Part shown: in pieces, positions 44,540 through 52,857 of the stretch | How the letters are laid out: each line of letters opens with the position of its first letter | How positions within the stretch are numbered: the first letter of the stretch is position 1 | NCBI GenBank assembly: GCA_944383695.1 | Contig: CALWQP010000006.1 | Coordinates: forward strand, 1 to 64,000 | From: an uncultured Mediterraneibacter sp. | GTDB lineage: Bacteria; Bacillota; Clostridia; Lachnospirales; Lachnospiraceae | Length of the DNA: 64,000 bases | Direction of reading: 5' to 3' | The notes under the pieces: generated by a model | Databases searched by the model: none | What the model was told of the DNA's origin: nothing | Seen by the model: only the letters and a program-made list of their open reading frames with translations | Position numbers and translations under genes: made by a program

Positions 44540-45184
44540 ATGGACAGGCTGGTAACGATCAGGAGCAGCCGCTATGGGCTGGATATCGAACTGGATCCGA
44601 AAGCGGATTTTGATGCCCTGCTGGAGATACTTGCCGGCAAATTCAAATCTTCTGCACGCTTTTTTAAGGATGCCAAGATGGCGCTCAGCTTCAGCGGACG
44701 CCCCTTGACGCGGACAGAAGAGGAGAAGATCCTGCAGATCATAAGCGAAAACACGCAGATCGATATTCTGTGTGTGGTAGAACAGAACGATAAGAATGAA
44801 CCAATGTACAGAAGCATTGTAGAACAGACTCTCACTGATATCAGTAAAAGAGATGGGCAGTTTTACAGAGGAACCCTGGGTAAAAGAGAAATACTGGAAT
44901 CCGATTCCAGCATTGTGATCCTGGGGGATGTGGAGCTGGGCGCCCGTGTTGTGGCAAAAGGCAGTGTCGTTATTGTAGGTTCACTCCACGGCACTGTCCA
45001 TGCGGGCGCATCCGGCGACAGAGATGCTTTTGTCGTTGCTCTTTCCATGCAGCCGAAGCAGCTCTGCATCGGGGACATAGAAGCGAAACGCCAGATCATC
45101 TATCAGGAAAGCCTCAGTATCAGAGGCCCGAAGATCGCAGTGGTCGACGGCGGACGCATCTATCTTGATCCCCTTGTGGATTAA
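44540..45184 (+). CDS. minC: Septum site-determining protein MinC
   Basis: 214 residues. The N-terminal domain (about 1-100) contacts FtsZ. The C-terminal beta-helix domain has SDSSIVILGDVELGARVVAKGSVVIVGSLHGTVHAGASGD and FVVALSMQPKQLCIGDIEAKR, the canonical MinC_C signature. MinC inhibits FtsZ ring assembly at the poles when recruited by MinD. It follows the PBP2 gene by 17 bp and is followed by minD and minE. Confidence 0.93.
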   Translation: MDRLVTIRSSRYGLDIELDPKADFDALLEILAGKFKSSARFFKDAKMALSFSGRPLTRTEEEKILQIISENTQIDILCVVEQNDKNEPMYRSIVEQTLTDISKRDGQFYRGTLGKREILESDSSIVILGDVELGARVVAKGSVVIVGSLHGTVHAGASGDRDAFVVALSMQPKQLCIGDIEAKRQIIYQESLSIRGPKIAVVDGGRIYLDPLVD

Positions 45185-45216
45185 GTGTCAGAATGTAAAT
45201 TAGGAGGAATACCAGC

Positions 45217-46008
45217 ATGGGAGAGGTTATCGTCATTACATCGGGAAAAGGCGGTGTCGGCAAGACAACGACAACGGCGAATATTGGGATCGGACTGTCT
45301 GGTCTGGGGAAAAAGGTCATTGTCATCGATACAGACCTGGGGCTGCGAAATCTGGACGTTGTCATGGGTCTGGAAAACAGGATCGTATATAATATCGTAG
45401 ATGTTATCGAAGGGAGCTGCCGTTTAAAACAGGCGCTGATCAAGGACAAAAGGTTTCCGGAGCTTTACCTTCTCCCCTCAGCGCAGACAAAGGACAAATC
45501 AAGCGTCTCGCCGGAACAGATGAAAAAGCTTGTGGAAGATATCCGGGATGATTTTGATTTTATCCTGCTGGACTGCCCGGCAGGGATCGAGCAGGGATTC
45601 CAGAACGCCATTGCGGGAGCGGACCGTTCAATCGTCGTGACGACTCCGGAGGTATCGGCTATCCGTGATGCGGACCGGATCATTGGACTTTTGGAAGCTT
45701 CGGGAATACGGAGAAACGATCTCCTGATCAATCGTCTCAGGATCGACATGGTACGGAGAGGCGATATGATGTCTGTGGAAGATGTAACTGAGATTCTTGC
45801 CGTGGACCTGCTCGGGGTCATCCCGGATGACGAGCAGGTTGTCATCGCCACCAACCAGGGAGAGCCGGTAGTGGGCGATGACTGTCTTGCAGGGAAAGCG
45901 TATATGAATATATGCCGAAGGCTTACAGGCGAAGAGATCCCTGTCGATGACTTTTCCAAACCAGAAGGCATCCTTGAGAGAATAACCAGCCTGTTCCACA
46001 GGAATTAG
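45217..46008 (+). CDS. minD: Septum site-determining ATPase MinD
   Basis: 263 residues. The deviant Walker A SGKGGVGKTTTTANIG, DTDLGLRNLDVVMGLENRIVYNIVDV and DCPAGIEQGFQNAI mark the MinD/ParA superfamily. The C-terminal LERITSLFHRN is an amphipathic membrane-targeting helix typical of MinD. It cycles on and off the membrane with ATP and recruits MinC. The RBS TAGGAGGA is before ATG. Confidence 0.96.
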   Translation: MGEVIVITSGKGGVGKTTTTANIGIGLSGLGKKVIVIDTDLGLRNLDVVMGLENRIVYNIVDVIEGSCRLKQALIKDKRFPELYLLPSAQTKDKSSVSPEQMKKLVEDIRDDFDFILLDCPAGIEQGFQNAIAGADRSIVVTTPEVSAIRDADRIIGLLEASGIRRNDLLINRLRIDMVRRGDMMSVEDVTEILAVDLLGVIPDDEQVVIATNQGEPVVGDDCLAGKAYMNICRRLTGEEIPVDDFSKPEGILERITSLFHRN

Positions 46009-46019
46009 GAGGGATACAT

Positions 46020-46229
46020 ATGGGTGTGCATTCTGTTTCCATTGCAAAAGAAAGGCTTAAAAACCTGCTCATATCAGACCGCATGCAGTGTACTTCCGAG
46101 GCAGTGGACAGGCTGGAGGGCGATCTGTACCATACTGTATCTAAATACGTGGATATAAGGCGGGAAGATTTTGATATTACAGTTACGCGGACAGATATAC
46201 ATATAAAATACATGGGAGAAAAGAATTGA
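46020..46229 (+). CDS. minE: Cell division topological specificity factor MinE
   Basis: 69 residues, somewhat shorter than the E. coli protein. The MinD-stimulating segment SIAKERLKNLLISDRM and the C-terminal dimer domain (DLYHTVSKYVDIRREDFDITVTRTDIHIKY) are recognisable. Presence of MinE indicates an oscillating MinCDE system, as in Clostridia, not the DivIVA/MinJ arrangement of Bacillus. The RBS AGGAGG precedes ATG. The stop overlaps the TTG start of rodA. Confidence 0.9.
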   Translation: MGVHSVSIAKERLKNLLISDRMQCTSEAVDRLEGDLYHTVSKYVDIRREDFDITVTRTDIHIKYMGEKN

Positions 46230-47362
46230 AACGTCTATTAAAGAAATTGAATCTGCATTACAGTTTAAAAGACTATAAATTCAGTCTGGTCATCCTTGTG
46301 CTGATCCTCTCGATCTTCGGTGTGTTCATGGTCAGGAGCGCAAGGCCGGATTTTACAAATAACCAGGTCATGGGAGTGATCCTGGGGTTAGCGGCGATGG
46401 CGGTGATCTCACTGATCGACTATAAGTGGATACTGAATCTGTACTGGCCTCTTTACATCGTCAATCTTGTACTCCTGGCAGCGATCTGGATACCCGGACT
46501 CGGCGTGAACGTCAATGGGGCGACCCGCTGGCTGGACATCGGGTTTATCCGGTTTCAGCCGTCAGACATGACAAAAATCTTAATGATTCTGTTTTTTGCC
46601 AAGTTTTTGATGGACCGGGAGCAGAAGATCAATACACCGAAGCTGCTCATCCAGGCAGTGGCGCTGATCGCCCCATCGCTTGTCCTGATCTACAAGCAGC
46701 CGAATCTTTCAACGACAATCTGTCTTGCCGCGCTTTTTTGTGTGATCCTCTTTCTTGCAGGGCTGAGCTATAAATTCGTTGGGACTGTGCTTGCGGTCAC
46801 TGTGCCTTTGGTCATCCTCTTTCTTTTCATCGCGGTCCAGCCTAACCAGCCTCTTCTGCAGGATTATCAGCAAGAGCGTATCCTCGCATGGCTGGAACCG
46901 GAAAAATACGCGGACGACGAATCCTATCAGCAGCTGAATTCTGTCATGGCCATCGGCTCAGGGCAGCTTTCTGGAAAGGGGTACAATAACGATGAGACGA
47001 ACTCCGTAAAAAACGGAAATTTTGTTTCCGAACCGCAGACAGACTTTATTTTTGCAATTATCGGAGAAGAATTGGGATTTGTGGGTTGTTGTGCGGTTAT
47101 ATTTTTGATATTATTAATTGTGATAGATTGTATTTTGATCGGCTTGAAAGCAAAAGATACAGGAGGGCGTATCATCTGCGGCGGAATGGCCGCACTGATA
47201 GGGATACAGAGCTTTATCAATATCAGTGTGGCGACATTGATCCTTCCCAATACGGGATTGTCGCTTCCCTTCGTAAGTTATGGACTGACTTCCGTTGTAT
47301 GCTTTTTTATGGGGATCGGTTTTGTGCTGAATGTCGGCTTGCAGCCTAACAAATATCAGTAA
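46226..47362 (+). CDS. rodA: SEDS-family peptidoglycan glycosyltransferase RodA/FtsW
   Basis: 378 residues with ten predicted membrane helices. SEDS signatures are GVNVNGATRWLDIGFIRFQPSDMTKI, AIGSGQLSGKGY, FVSEPQTDFIFAIIGEELGF and ILPNTGLSLPFVSYGLTSV. It polymerises lipid II and works with PBP2. Placement in the mre/PBP2/min operon suggests RodA, not FtsW. It starts with TTG overlapping the minE stop. Confidence 0.93.
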   Translation: MKRLLKKLNLHYSLKDYKFSLVILVLILSIFGVFMVRSARPDFTNNQVMGVILGLAAMAVISLIDYKWILNLYWPLYIVNLVLLAAIWIPGLGVNVNGATRWLDIGFIRFQPSDMTKILMILFFAKFLMDREQKINTPKLLIQAVALIAPSLVLIYKQPNLSTTICLAALFCVILFLAGLSYKFVGTVLAVTVPLVILFLFIAVQPNQPLLQDYQQERILAWLEPEKYADDESYQQLNSVMAIGSGQLSGKGYNNDETNSVKNGNFVSEPQTDFIFAIIGEELGFVGCCAVIFLILLIVIDCILIGLKAKDTGGRIICGGMAALIGIQSFINISVATLILPNTGLSLPFVSYGLTSVVCFFMGIGFVLNVGLQPNKYQ

Positions 47363-47376
47363 GGAGAGGATCGATT

Positions 47377-47772
47377 ATGAATATCGGACTGATCGCACAC
47401 GATGCGAAGAAGAAACTGATGCAGAATTTCTGCATCGCATACCGTGGAATACTCAGTAAGCATGATCTGTATGCCACGGAGACAACTGGAATGCTTGTGG
47501 AAAGCGTGACCAATTTGAGCATCCACAAATTTCTCCCGGGTCATCTTGGAGGAAAGCAACAGCTTGGCTCCCAGATTGAGCACAACAATATTGATCTGCT
47601 CATTTTTTTCCGGGATCCTCTTTCACCTCGTTCCCATGAACCGGACGTAAATGACATCGTAAAGCTTTGTGATATGTATAATATACCGATCGCGACCAAT
47701 ATCGCAACAGCTGAGGCTCTTATACTGGCACTGGACAGAGGAGATCTGGATTGGCGTGAGATGTACAAATAA
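47377..47772 (+). CDS. mgsA: Methylglyoxal synthase
   Basis: 131 residues. MgsA converts dihydroxyacetone phosphate to methylglyoxal and phosphate. The opening IGLIAHDAKKKLMQNFC, the phosphate-binding TTGMLVE, FLPGHLGGKQQLGSQIEHNNIDLLIFFRDPLSP (catalytic Asp) and NIPIATNIATAEALI are all present. It bypasses lower glycolysis when phosphate is short. It lies 14 bp after rodA, a common Clostridia arrangement with no obvious functional link to wall synthesis. Confidence 0.95.
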   Translation: MNIGLIAHDAKKKLMQNFCIAYRGILSKHDLYATETTGMLVESVTNLSIHKFLPGHLGGKQQLGSQIEHNNIDLLIFFRDPLSPRSHEPDVNDIVKLCDMYNIPIATNIATAEALILALDRGDLDWREMYK

Positions 47773-47776
47773 TAAA

Positions 47777-48781
47777 ATGGATCACAGGAGAAGACAGAAG
47801 AGAAGGCGCAGGCGCCGGGCCAGGGCTGCAGCTTTTCTCATCATTCTCGTCCTGCTCATCAGTGCCGGGGCAGTTGGCGGATTTCTGCTGTGGGATCAGT
47901 CGCGGATCTACACGGCTGCATATGAGAAGACAGCCTACAATAAGGCGCTCTATCAGGGAGAGCTGTTTGCCCAGGAGCTTTGTGTCGCGTCAGAAGAAGT
48001 GGTCCCGGGAGGGTATCATCCAGACGGATCGCTTCATGCGGCGGGGCTCTTTGATCTGGGGCAGGAACAGGTGGTCTGCGGCTATAAGATATATGACCGG
48101 GTTTATCCTGCCAGCACTACAAAGACTATGACAGCATATCTTGCCCTGAAATACGGCAATCTTGACGATGTGATCACTGTGAGCGACCATGCGACTGATT
48201 TCAACTGGGATGAGTCTGTGGCCGGCCTCGTAACTGGAGACACGCTTACACTGTATGACCTTATATGCGGACTGATGATCTGTTCGGGTAATGACTGCGG
48301 AACAGCGATCGCGGAACACATATCCGGGAGTGAGGAAGCTTTCGCTGAATTGATGAACAGCGAGGCTGCGAAGCTTGGGGCAACCAGCACTCATTTTGTC
48401 AATCCTCATGGACTTCACGATGAGGATCACTATACTACCGCATACGATCTGTACCTCATTTTTAATGCAGCCAGCAAGGACCAGCGTTTTATGGATATCA
48501 TATCCATGGATTCCTACACGGCAAATATAACCGGGGCAGACGGCAGTGTACGGACATCGACCTGGACGCCTACCAATTACTATTCAGCAGGACTGGTATC
48601 ACCGCCGGAGGGCGTGCGCGTGATCGGCGGAAAGACCGGCACCACAGACCAGGCGGGAAACTGCGTGATCCTGTATGACGAAAACGCGGAGGGCAATCCT
48701 TATATTTCAGTTATCATGGGAGCTTCTGACAAGACACTGCTGTACGACCAGATGAACCAGCTCTTCTCAGCAGGCATGTAA
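47777..48781 (+). CDS. dacA: D-alanyl-D-alanine carboxypeptidase (PBP5/DacA type)
   Basis: About 334 residues. A very basic cytoplasmic start (MDHRRRQKRRRRRRARA) leads into one membrane helix (about 18-40), an uncleaved anchor. The serine peptidase S11 motifs are ASTTKTMTA (active Ser near 113), CSGNDCGTA (SxN) and GGKTGTT. The C-terminal anchoring domain of PBP5 is missing, and membrane attachment is N-terminal. The enzyme trims the terminal D-Ala from stem pentapeptides. The ATG follows mgsA by 4 bp and the RBS is weak, so translation is probably coupled. A bidirectional terminator follows. Confidence 0.88.
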   Translation: MDHRRRQKRRRRRRARAAAFLIILVLLISAGAVGGFLLWDQSRIYTAAYEKTAYNKALYQGELFAQELCVASEEVVPGGYHPDGSLHAAGLFDLGQEQVVCGYKIYDRVYPASTTKTMTAYLALKYGNLDDVITVSDHATDFNWDESVAGLVTGDTLTLYDLICGLMICSGNDCGTAIAEHISGSEEAFAELMNSEAAKLGATSTHFVNPHGLHDEDHYTTAYDLYLIFNAASKDQRFMDIISMDSYTANITGADGSVRTSTWTPTNYYSAGLVSPPEGVRVIGGKTGTTDQAGNCVILYDENAEGNPYISVIMGASDKTLLYDQMNQLFSAGM

Positions 48782-48783
48782 GA

Positions 48784-48813
48784 TTGTTTCAGAAACATAA
48801 AATATTTTATAAA
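48784..48813 (+). promoter_or_regulatory. Possible promoter of a terminator-spanning micro-ORF
   Basis: TTGTTT (48784-48789) and TATAAA (48808-48813) are 18 bp apart (TTATAA at 17 bp). The region is A/T-rich, so chance matches are likely. Confidence 0.3.
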
Positions 48814-48838
48814 TAGAATTTAAGAAAGGATATCCAGC

Positions 48839-48889
48839 ATGAAAAAGCCTTCCACACTTCTGCTAGTCAGAAGGAGGAAGGCTTTTTAG
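48839..48889 (+). CDS. 16-codon basic micro-ORF spanning a terminator hairpin
   Basis: The ORF reads MKKPSTLLLVRRRKAF. AAAGGA lies 8 bp upstream of its ATG. Its codons coincide almost exactly with the terminator stem-loop at 48842-48887, so coding and structure overlap. It could be chance, because a GC-rich stem flanked by A and T tracts naturally encodes KK...F. No family can be assigned to something this short. Confidence 0.3.
   Translation: MKKPSTLLLVRRRKAF
48842..48887. terminator. Bidirectional intrinsic terminator between dacA and the DUF378 gene
   Basis: AAAAAGCCTTCC (48842-48853) pairs with GGAAGGCTTTTT (48876-48887). An inner CTTCT/AGAAG helix extends it. T-tracts are present in both directions, fitting its place between convergent genes. 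Confidence 0.9.
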
Positions 48890-48920
48890 TATGCCGTGAA
48901 GGCATGTTTCTATACTTAAT

Positions 48921-49124
48921 TTACTCTGACATTCCTCTGATCCTTCCGAAGAAACTGATCAGATACAGGCCGCACAGCCCTACGATCGTATACACGATCC
49001 TGGACAGCCAGCTTAAATTTCCAAAAAGGAAAGCCACAAGGTCGAATCGGAATATTCCGATAAGCAGCCAGTTTAGGGCGCCGATGATCACAAGTGTGAG
49101 AGCTGTGTAATCAAACCATTTCAT
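48921..49124 (-). CDS. DUF378 family small membrane protein
   Basis: 67 residues, with two hydrophobic segments. MKWFDYTALTLVIIGALNWLLIGIFRFDLVAFLFG is the DUF378 (YuzA-like) signature. The function is unknown; the family is widespread in Firmicutes. The RBS AAAGGAGGA lies 6-7 bp before ATG. It is divergent from the HlyD-like gene and convergent with dacA. Confidence 0.85.
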   Translation of the reverse strand: MKWFDYTALTLVIIGALNWLLIGIFRFDLVAFLFGNLSWLSRIVYTIVGLCGLYLISFFGRIRGMSE

Positions 49125-49173
49125 GTTATTTCCTCCTTTACCATCTCAATATTTCTATTATTCCCGCAAATGC

Positions 49174-49202
49174 TGGAAATATACAATAAAAAATGATATA
49201 CT
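49174..49202 (+). promoter_or_regulatory. Promoter of the HlyD-like / yggS / sepF operon
   Basis: TGGAAA (49174-49179) and TATACT (49197-49202) are 17 bp apart, with a TGA extended -10 that may compensate for the weak -35. Confidence 0.55.
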
Positions 49203-49237
49203 GATTTAGTTATAGATTACAGGAGGTGCTATCTGCT

Positions 49238-50647
49238 TTGTCATCCAGGACACCGAAAGAGAACACATCAGTCAACATAAAAAAATTCAAGATCAAAAGA
49301 GAACTGAATCTGGGTATATTTTTATTTGCGATCGTATTCATTTATTTAGTGATCACGATCATTATGTATTTTACCGGAAATAAGATTTCTGTCTATGAAG
49401 TCCGTGAAGGCAGCATCGTAAATGATAATTCCTATACAGGGCTCATCCTTCGCCAGGAAGCGGCAGTCAGCGCAGAGGCAGACGGATATATCAGCTACTA
49501 TCAGAATGAGAACAGCAAAGTGAAGAGCGGAACATATATTTATGCGCTTTCTCCGCAGAAGCTTGACACGGATAAGAATATATCAGAGGAAAGTGCAGTG
49601 AAGGAAGGTTCCCTGAACCCTGAAATACAGGCTGGTATTATTTATCAGATGCAGGATTTTAATGAAAACTACGATCCGGATTCTTTCTCTGCCATATATA
49701 CACTGAAAAATGAAATCAATACCTCTCTTCAGGATGCTTTCAGTTCCACGCGCACCGAACACCTCAGTACAGTGATCGCTGAAAGCGGTCTTGAAGTGGC
49801 TTCCTATTCCACTGCGCAGGATGGGATCGTGGCATTTACTGTAGACGGATATGAATCTCTTACTAAAGATACGTTTACTGCCGATAATTTTGACAGGACA
49901 AAGTATGAGAGCTCTGAACTGGCGGACCAGATGAAGATCTCAGCGGGCAGCCCTGTCTATCGTCTGATTACAAGTGAAGACTGGTCCGTCATCGTACAGC
50001 TTGACAGGGAGACGGCCGAACAGCTTAGATCAGATGAAGTCAGCAGCATAAAAGTGCGTATTGACAAAGACAGCGAGACTTTGTGGGCTGATTTTTCAAT
50101 CATAACCAGAGACGGAGATTATTATGGCTGTCTGGATTTTGACAATTCAATGATCCGGTATGCGGAGGAACGATATCTTAACGTAGAGCTCATCCTTGAA
50201 GATGAGAGCGGATTAAAGATACCGAAATCTTCTGTGACAGAAGAAAAATTTTATATTATACCGGAAGATTACATCACAACCGGCGGAAACAGCTCCTCAG
50301 ACGGCGTCATGGTACAGGAAGAAAACGGCGAGGCAGGTTTTCATCAGATAGATATCTACGATTCTTCTGATAAGGGCGAGGTATACGTCAGCAGGGATGA
50401 TATCAGTGAAGGGACCGTGCTCATCAAGCCGGAGTCCAGCGAGACTTACACGGTCGGAAAGACAAAGACGCTGCAGGGAGTTTACAATATCAATAAGGGA
50501 TATGCAGTATTTAAAAAAGTCAATATCCTGTGTGAGAATGATGAATATTATATCGTGCAGGAAGGTGACAGCTACGGACTGTATAATTATGATCATATTG
50601 TACAGGACGGTTCCAGTGTCAGATCAGAAGAAGTCGTATTTCAATAA
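49238..50647 (+). CDS. HlyD-like membrane-anchored periplasmic adaptor-type protein
   Basis: About 469 residues. One N-terminal membrane helix (about 25-50, LGIFLFAIVFIYLVITIIMYF) is followed by an extracytoplasmic part resembling membrane-fusion proteins: YEVREGSIVNDNSYTGLILRQEAAVSAEADGYISYYQNENSKVKSGTYIY (lipoyl-like half). VIVQLDRETAEQLRSDEVSSIKVRI and the C-terminal SETYTVGKTKTLQGVYNINKGYAVFKKV complete it. No ABC partner is encoded nearby; instead it precedes yggS and sepF, a conserved Clostridia arrangement, so a role in division or envelope assembly is possible. The TTG at 49238 lies 11 bp after AGGAGG. Confidence 0.72.
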   Translation: MSSRTPKENTSVNIKKFKIKRELNLGIFLFAIVFIYLVITIIMYFTGNKISVYEVREGSIVNDNSYTGLILRQEAAVSAEADGYISYYQNENSKVKSGTYIYALSPQKLDTDKNISEESAVKEGSLNPEIQAGIIYQMQDFNENYDPDSFSAIYTLKNEINTSLQDAFSSTRTEHLSTVIAESGLEVASYSTAQDGIVAFTVDGYESLTKDTFTADNFDRTKYESSELADQMKISAGSPVYRLITSEDWSVIVQLDRETAEQLRSDEVSSIKVRIDKDSETLWADFSIITRDGDYYGCLDFDNSMIRYAEERYLNVELILEDESGLKIPKSSVTEEKFYIIPEDYITTGGNSSSDGVMVQEENGEAGFHQIDIYDSSDKGEVYVSRDDISEGTVLIKPESSETYTVGKTKTLQGVYNINKGYAVFKKVNILCENDEYYIVQEGDSYGLYNYDHIVQDGSSVRSEEVVFQ

Positions 50648-50661
50648 GGAGGGATCGGGAA

Positions 50662-51354
50662 ATGCTCAAGGAAAATCTACAGGAAGTAGAAGAGAAGATA
50701 CAGTCGGCGTGCCAGAGAGCAGGAAGAGATCGCAGTGAAGTCACGCTGGTCGCGGTCAGCAAGACAAAGCCGGCAGCAACGCTTCAGGAGGCATATGAGC
50801 TAGGCGTGCGTGTATTCGGAGAAAATAAAGTGCAGGAGATCCGGGAGAAATATGAAGTACTGCCAAAAGATATCGAATGGCATATGATTGGTCACCTTCA
50901 GACAAACAAAGTCAAATATATCGTTGACAAGGTGAGACTGATCCATTCAGTAGATTCTCTGCGTCTTGCGGAAGTGATAGAAAAAGAAGCGGAGAAACAC
51001 AACAGGGGCGTGGACATCCTGCTGGAAGTAAATGTGGCGGAGGAGGAGAGCAAATTCGGCTTGAAGACGGATGAAGTGCTTCCTCTGGCGGAAAGGATCA
51101 CAGAGTTTTCTCATGTCAGACTGCGAGGGCTTATGACAATTGCACCTTTTGTTGAAAATCCAGAAAAAAATCGCGCAATTTTCGCAAATTTACATAAATT
51201 ATATGTTGACATTAAGGAAAAAAACATTGATAATGGTACTGTGAGCATACTTTCTATGGGGATGACCAATGATTATGAGGTTGCGATTGAAGAGGGAGCC
51301 ACCATGGTCCGGATCGGAACTGGTATCTTTGGTGCCAGGGATTACAGCATCTGA
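50662..51354 (+). CDS. YggS/YlmE family PLP homeostasis protein
   Basis: 230 residues, a fold-type III PLP protein without its own known catalysis. Conserved motifs are VTLVAVSKTKPAATLQEAYELG (PLP Lys in SKTKP), FGENKVQEIREKYE, EWHMIGHLQTNKVKYIV, and SILSMGMTNDYEVAIEEGATMVRIGTGIFG at the C-terminus. It buffers cellular PLP. It lies directly upstream of sepF, the same order as ylmE-sepF in Bacillus. Confidence 0.94.
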   Translation: MLKENLQEVEEKIQSACQRAGRDRSEVTLVAVSKTKPAATLQEAYELGVRVFGENKVQEIREKYEVLPKDIEWHMIGHLQTNKVKYIVDKVRLIHSVDSLRLAEVIEKEAEKHNRGVDILLEVNVAEEESKFGLKTDEVLPLAERITEFSHVRLRGLMTIAPFVENPEKNRAIFANLHKLYVDIKEKNIDNGTVSILSMGMTNDYEVAIEEGATMVRIGTGIFGARDYSI

Positions 51355-51430
51355 TGCAGATTTCCTGGAAGAAAGTATGAAATAAAAAGTTGCGCGCAGT
51401 GCACGGATGCGCAAGATAGGAGTGTAAAAA

Positions 51431-51982
51431 ATGGGTGTATTTGATAAATTTCTGGACATCATGAAATTGAATGACGATGATTATGATGACGATTTCTATG
51501 ATGATGACGAGTATTTCGATGAGGAAGAGGATTATGAAGAAAGGCCTCAGCGTCGTTCTCTGTTCGGAAAGAAAAATACAAAAGAAGATAATTTTGATGA
51601 TTTTGATATGGAGGAAGAACAGAAGTTCCAGCCTTCTGCAAGCAATAAAGTAACACCGATGAGACATCCGGCTGCAAGGAAAAGCGGCAATAATATGGAA
51701 GTATGTGTCGTGAAACCGTCTTCTGTGGATGATTCGAGAGAAATAACAGAGACGCTGCTCTCCGGGCGCACGGTCATTTTAAATCTTGAGGGCATGGATC
51801 TTGAGATCGCACAGCGCATCATTGATTTTATTTCCGGAGCTACTTTTGCGATCAGTGGAAATCTCCAGAAGATTTCAAATTACATATTCCTTGTCACGCC
51901 TACAAATGTGGATATTTCAGGCGATCTCCAGGATCTGCTGGGCGGGTCCATGGAAACACCGAGCGTGAGAGGAAGATATTGA
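51431..51982 (+). CDS. sepF: Cell division protein SepF
   Basis: 183 residues. An N-terminal membrane-binding helix (MGVFDKFLDIMKL) is followed by a strongly acidic linker (about 14-60, runs of Asp and Glu) and the SepF core (about 85-175): VCVVKPSSVDDSREITETLLSGRTVILNLEGMDLEIAQRIIDFISGATFAI. It bundles FtsZ filaments and can replace FtsA as membrane tether. The acidic linker is longer than in Bacillus. Confidence 0.94.
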   Translation: MGVFDKFLDIMKLNDDDYDDDFYDDDEYFDEEEDYEERPQRRSLFGKKNTKEDNFDDFDMEEEQKFQPSASNKVTPMRHPAARKSGNNMEVCVVKPSSVDDSREITETLLSGRTVILNLEGMDLEIAQRIIDFISGATFAISGNLQKISNYIFLVTPTNVDISGDLQDLLGGSMETPSVRGRY

Positions 51983-51988
51983 TCTGTT

Positions 51989-52789
51989 ATGCAGGAAATG
52001 AACAGTGAGAAAGATATCCTGCTCCTCGAAAAACGTTTCGTTGAGCTTTCCAGAACAGCATACCAGAGGGATATCATAACCTATTCTGATTTTCTTAATC
52101 TGAATGAACAGAATATTTTACATACGCTGCCGAAAGACAGATTGTTTACCCGATTTGTGTCTTTTGGCGGGTATGGCATGGCAGAGCGTCAGATGGCTGC
52201 ATTTATCCCTGATGCTCTTTATTTGCGTTGGGGAAAAAAGAATCTGAATCCAGAGGAGATTTCCTATCCTTTCTGCGTTTTGAAGATATCGCCGCTCAAC
52301 AAAAAATTCGCAGAGGACCTGAATCACCGCGATTATCTGGGGGCGGTCCTTAATCTTGGTATTGAACGCTCCAGGACAGGCGACATCCTGGTCGAGGGAG
52401 AAAACGCGCTTCTCTTTGCACACAGGGATATGGCAGAAATGATCTGCCATGAACTTACCCGGGTTCGGCATACATCAGTACGTACTGATGTGATTTCCAT
52501 CAGCGGGATAGATTATATGCCTGCCTGCGAAGAAATTAAAGGGACTGTCGCGTCTGTCAGGCTGGATAGTCTGCTCGCGCTTGCGTTCTCTTCATCCCGG
52601 ACGCGTCTTACCGGGCTGATCGAGGGTGCAAAAGTCTATGTAAACGGACGTCTTATCACCAGCAACGGCTACCAGCCTGCTGAAGGAGATGTGGTATCTG
52701 TACGTGGTATGGGGAAATTCCGTTTTGACAGCGCCGGAGTCCGTACGCGGAAAAACAGGATCATGGTCGTGATCCGCAAATATGTGTGA
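51989..52789 (+). CDS. YlmH family S4-domain RNA-binding protein
   Basis: 266 residues. The N-terminal two thirds (RTAYQRDIITYSDFLNLNEQNIL, RFVSFGGYGMAERQMAAFIPDAL, NHRDYLGAVLNLGIERSRTGDILV) match YlmH. The C-terminal S4 domain spans about 180-240 (RLDSLLALAFSSSRTRLTGLIEGAKVYVNG). In Bacillus YlmH binds stalled ribosomes or peptidyl-tRNA-bearing 50S subunits in quality control. It follows sepF by 6 bp. The usual ylmG and divIVA neighbours are absent. Confidence 0.9.
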   Translation: MQEMNSEKDILLLEKRFVELSRTAYQRDIITYSDFLNLNEQNILHTLPKDRLFTRFVSFGGYGMAERQMAAFIPDALYLRWGKKNLNPEEISYPFCVLKISPLNKKFAEDLNHRDYLGAVLNLGIERSRTGDILVEGENALLFAHRDMAEMICHELTRVRHTSVRTDVISISGIDYMPACEEIKGTVASVRLDSLLALAFSSSRTRLTGLIEGAKVYVNGRLITSNGYQPAEGDVVSVRGMGKFRFDSAGVRTRKNRIMVVIRKYV

Positions 52790-52857
52790 TGTCAGAAGCA
52801 TCACGTCAAAAGTCAGGCCTGAAGAACGATACTTATGCTAAGGATGGATGAACAGAT

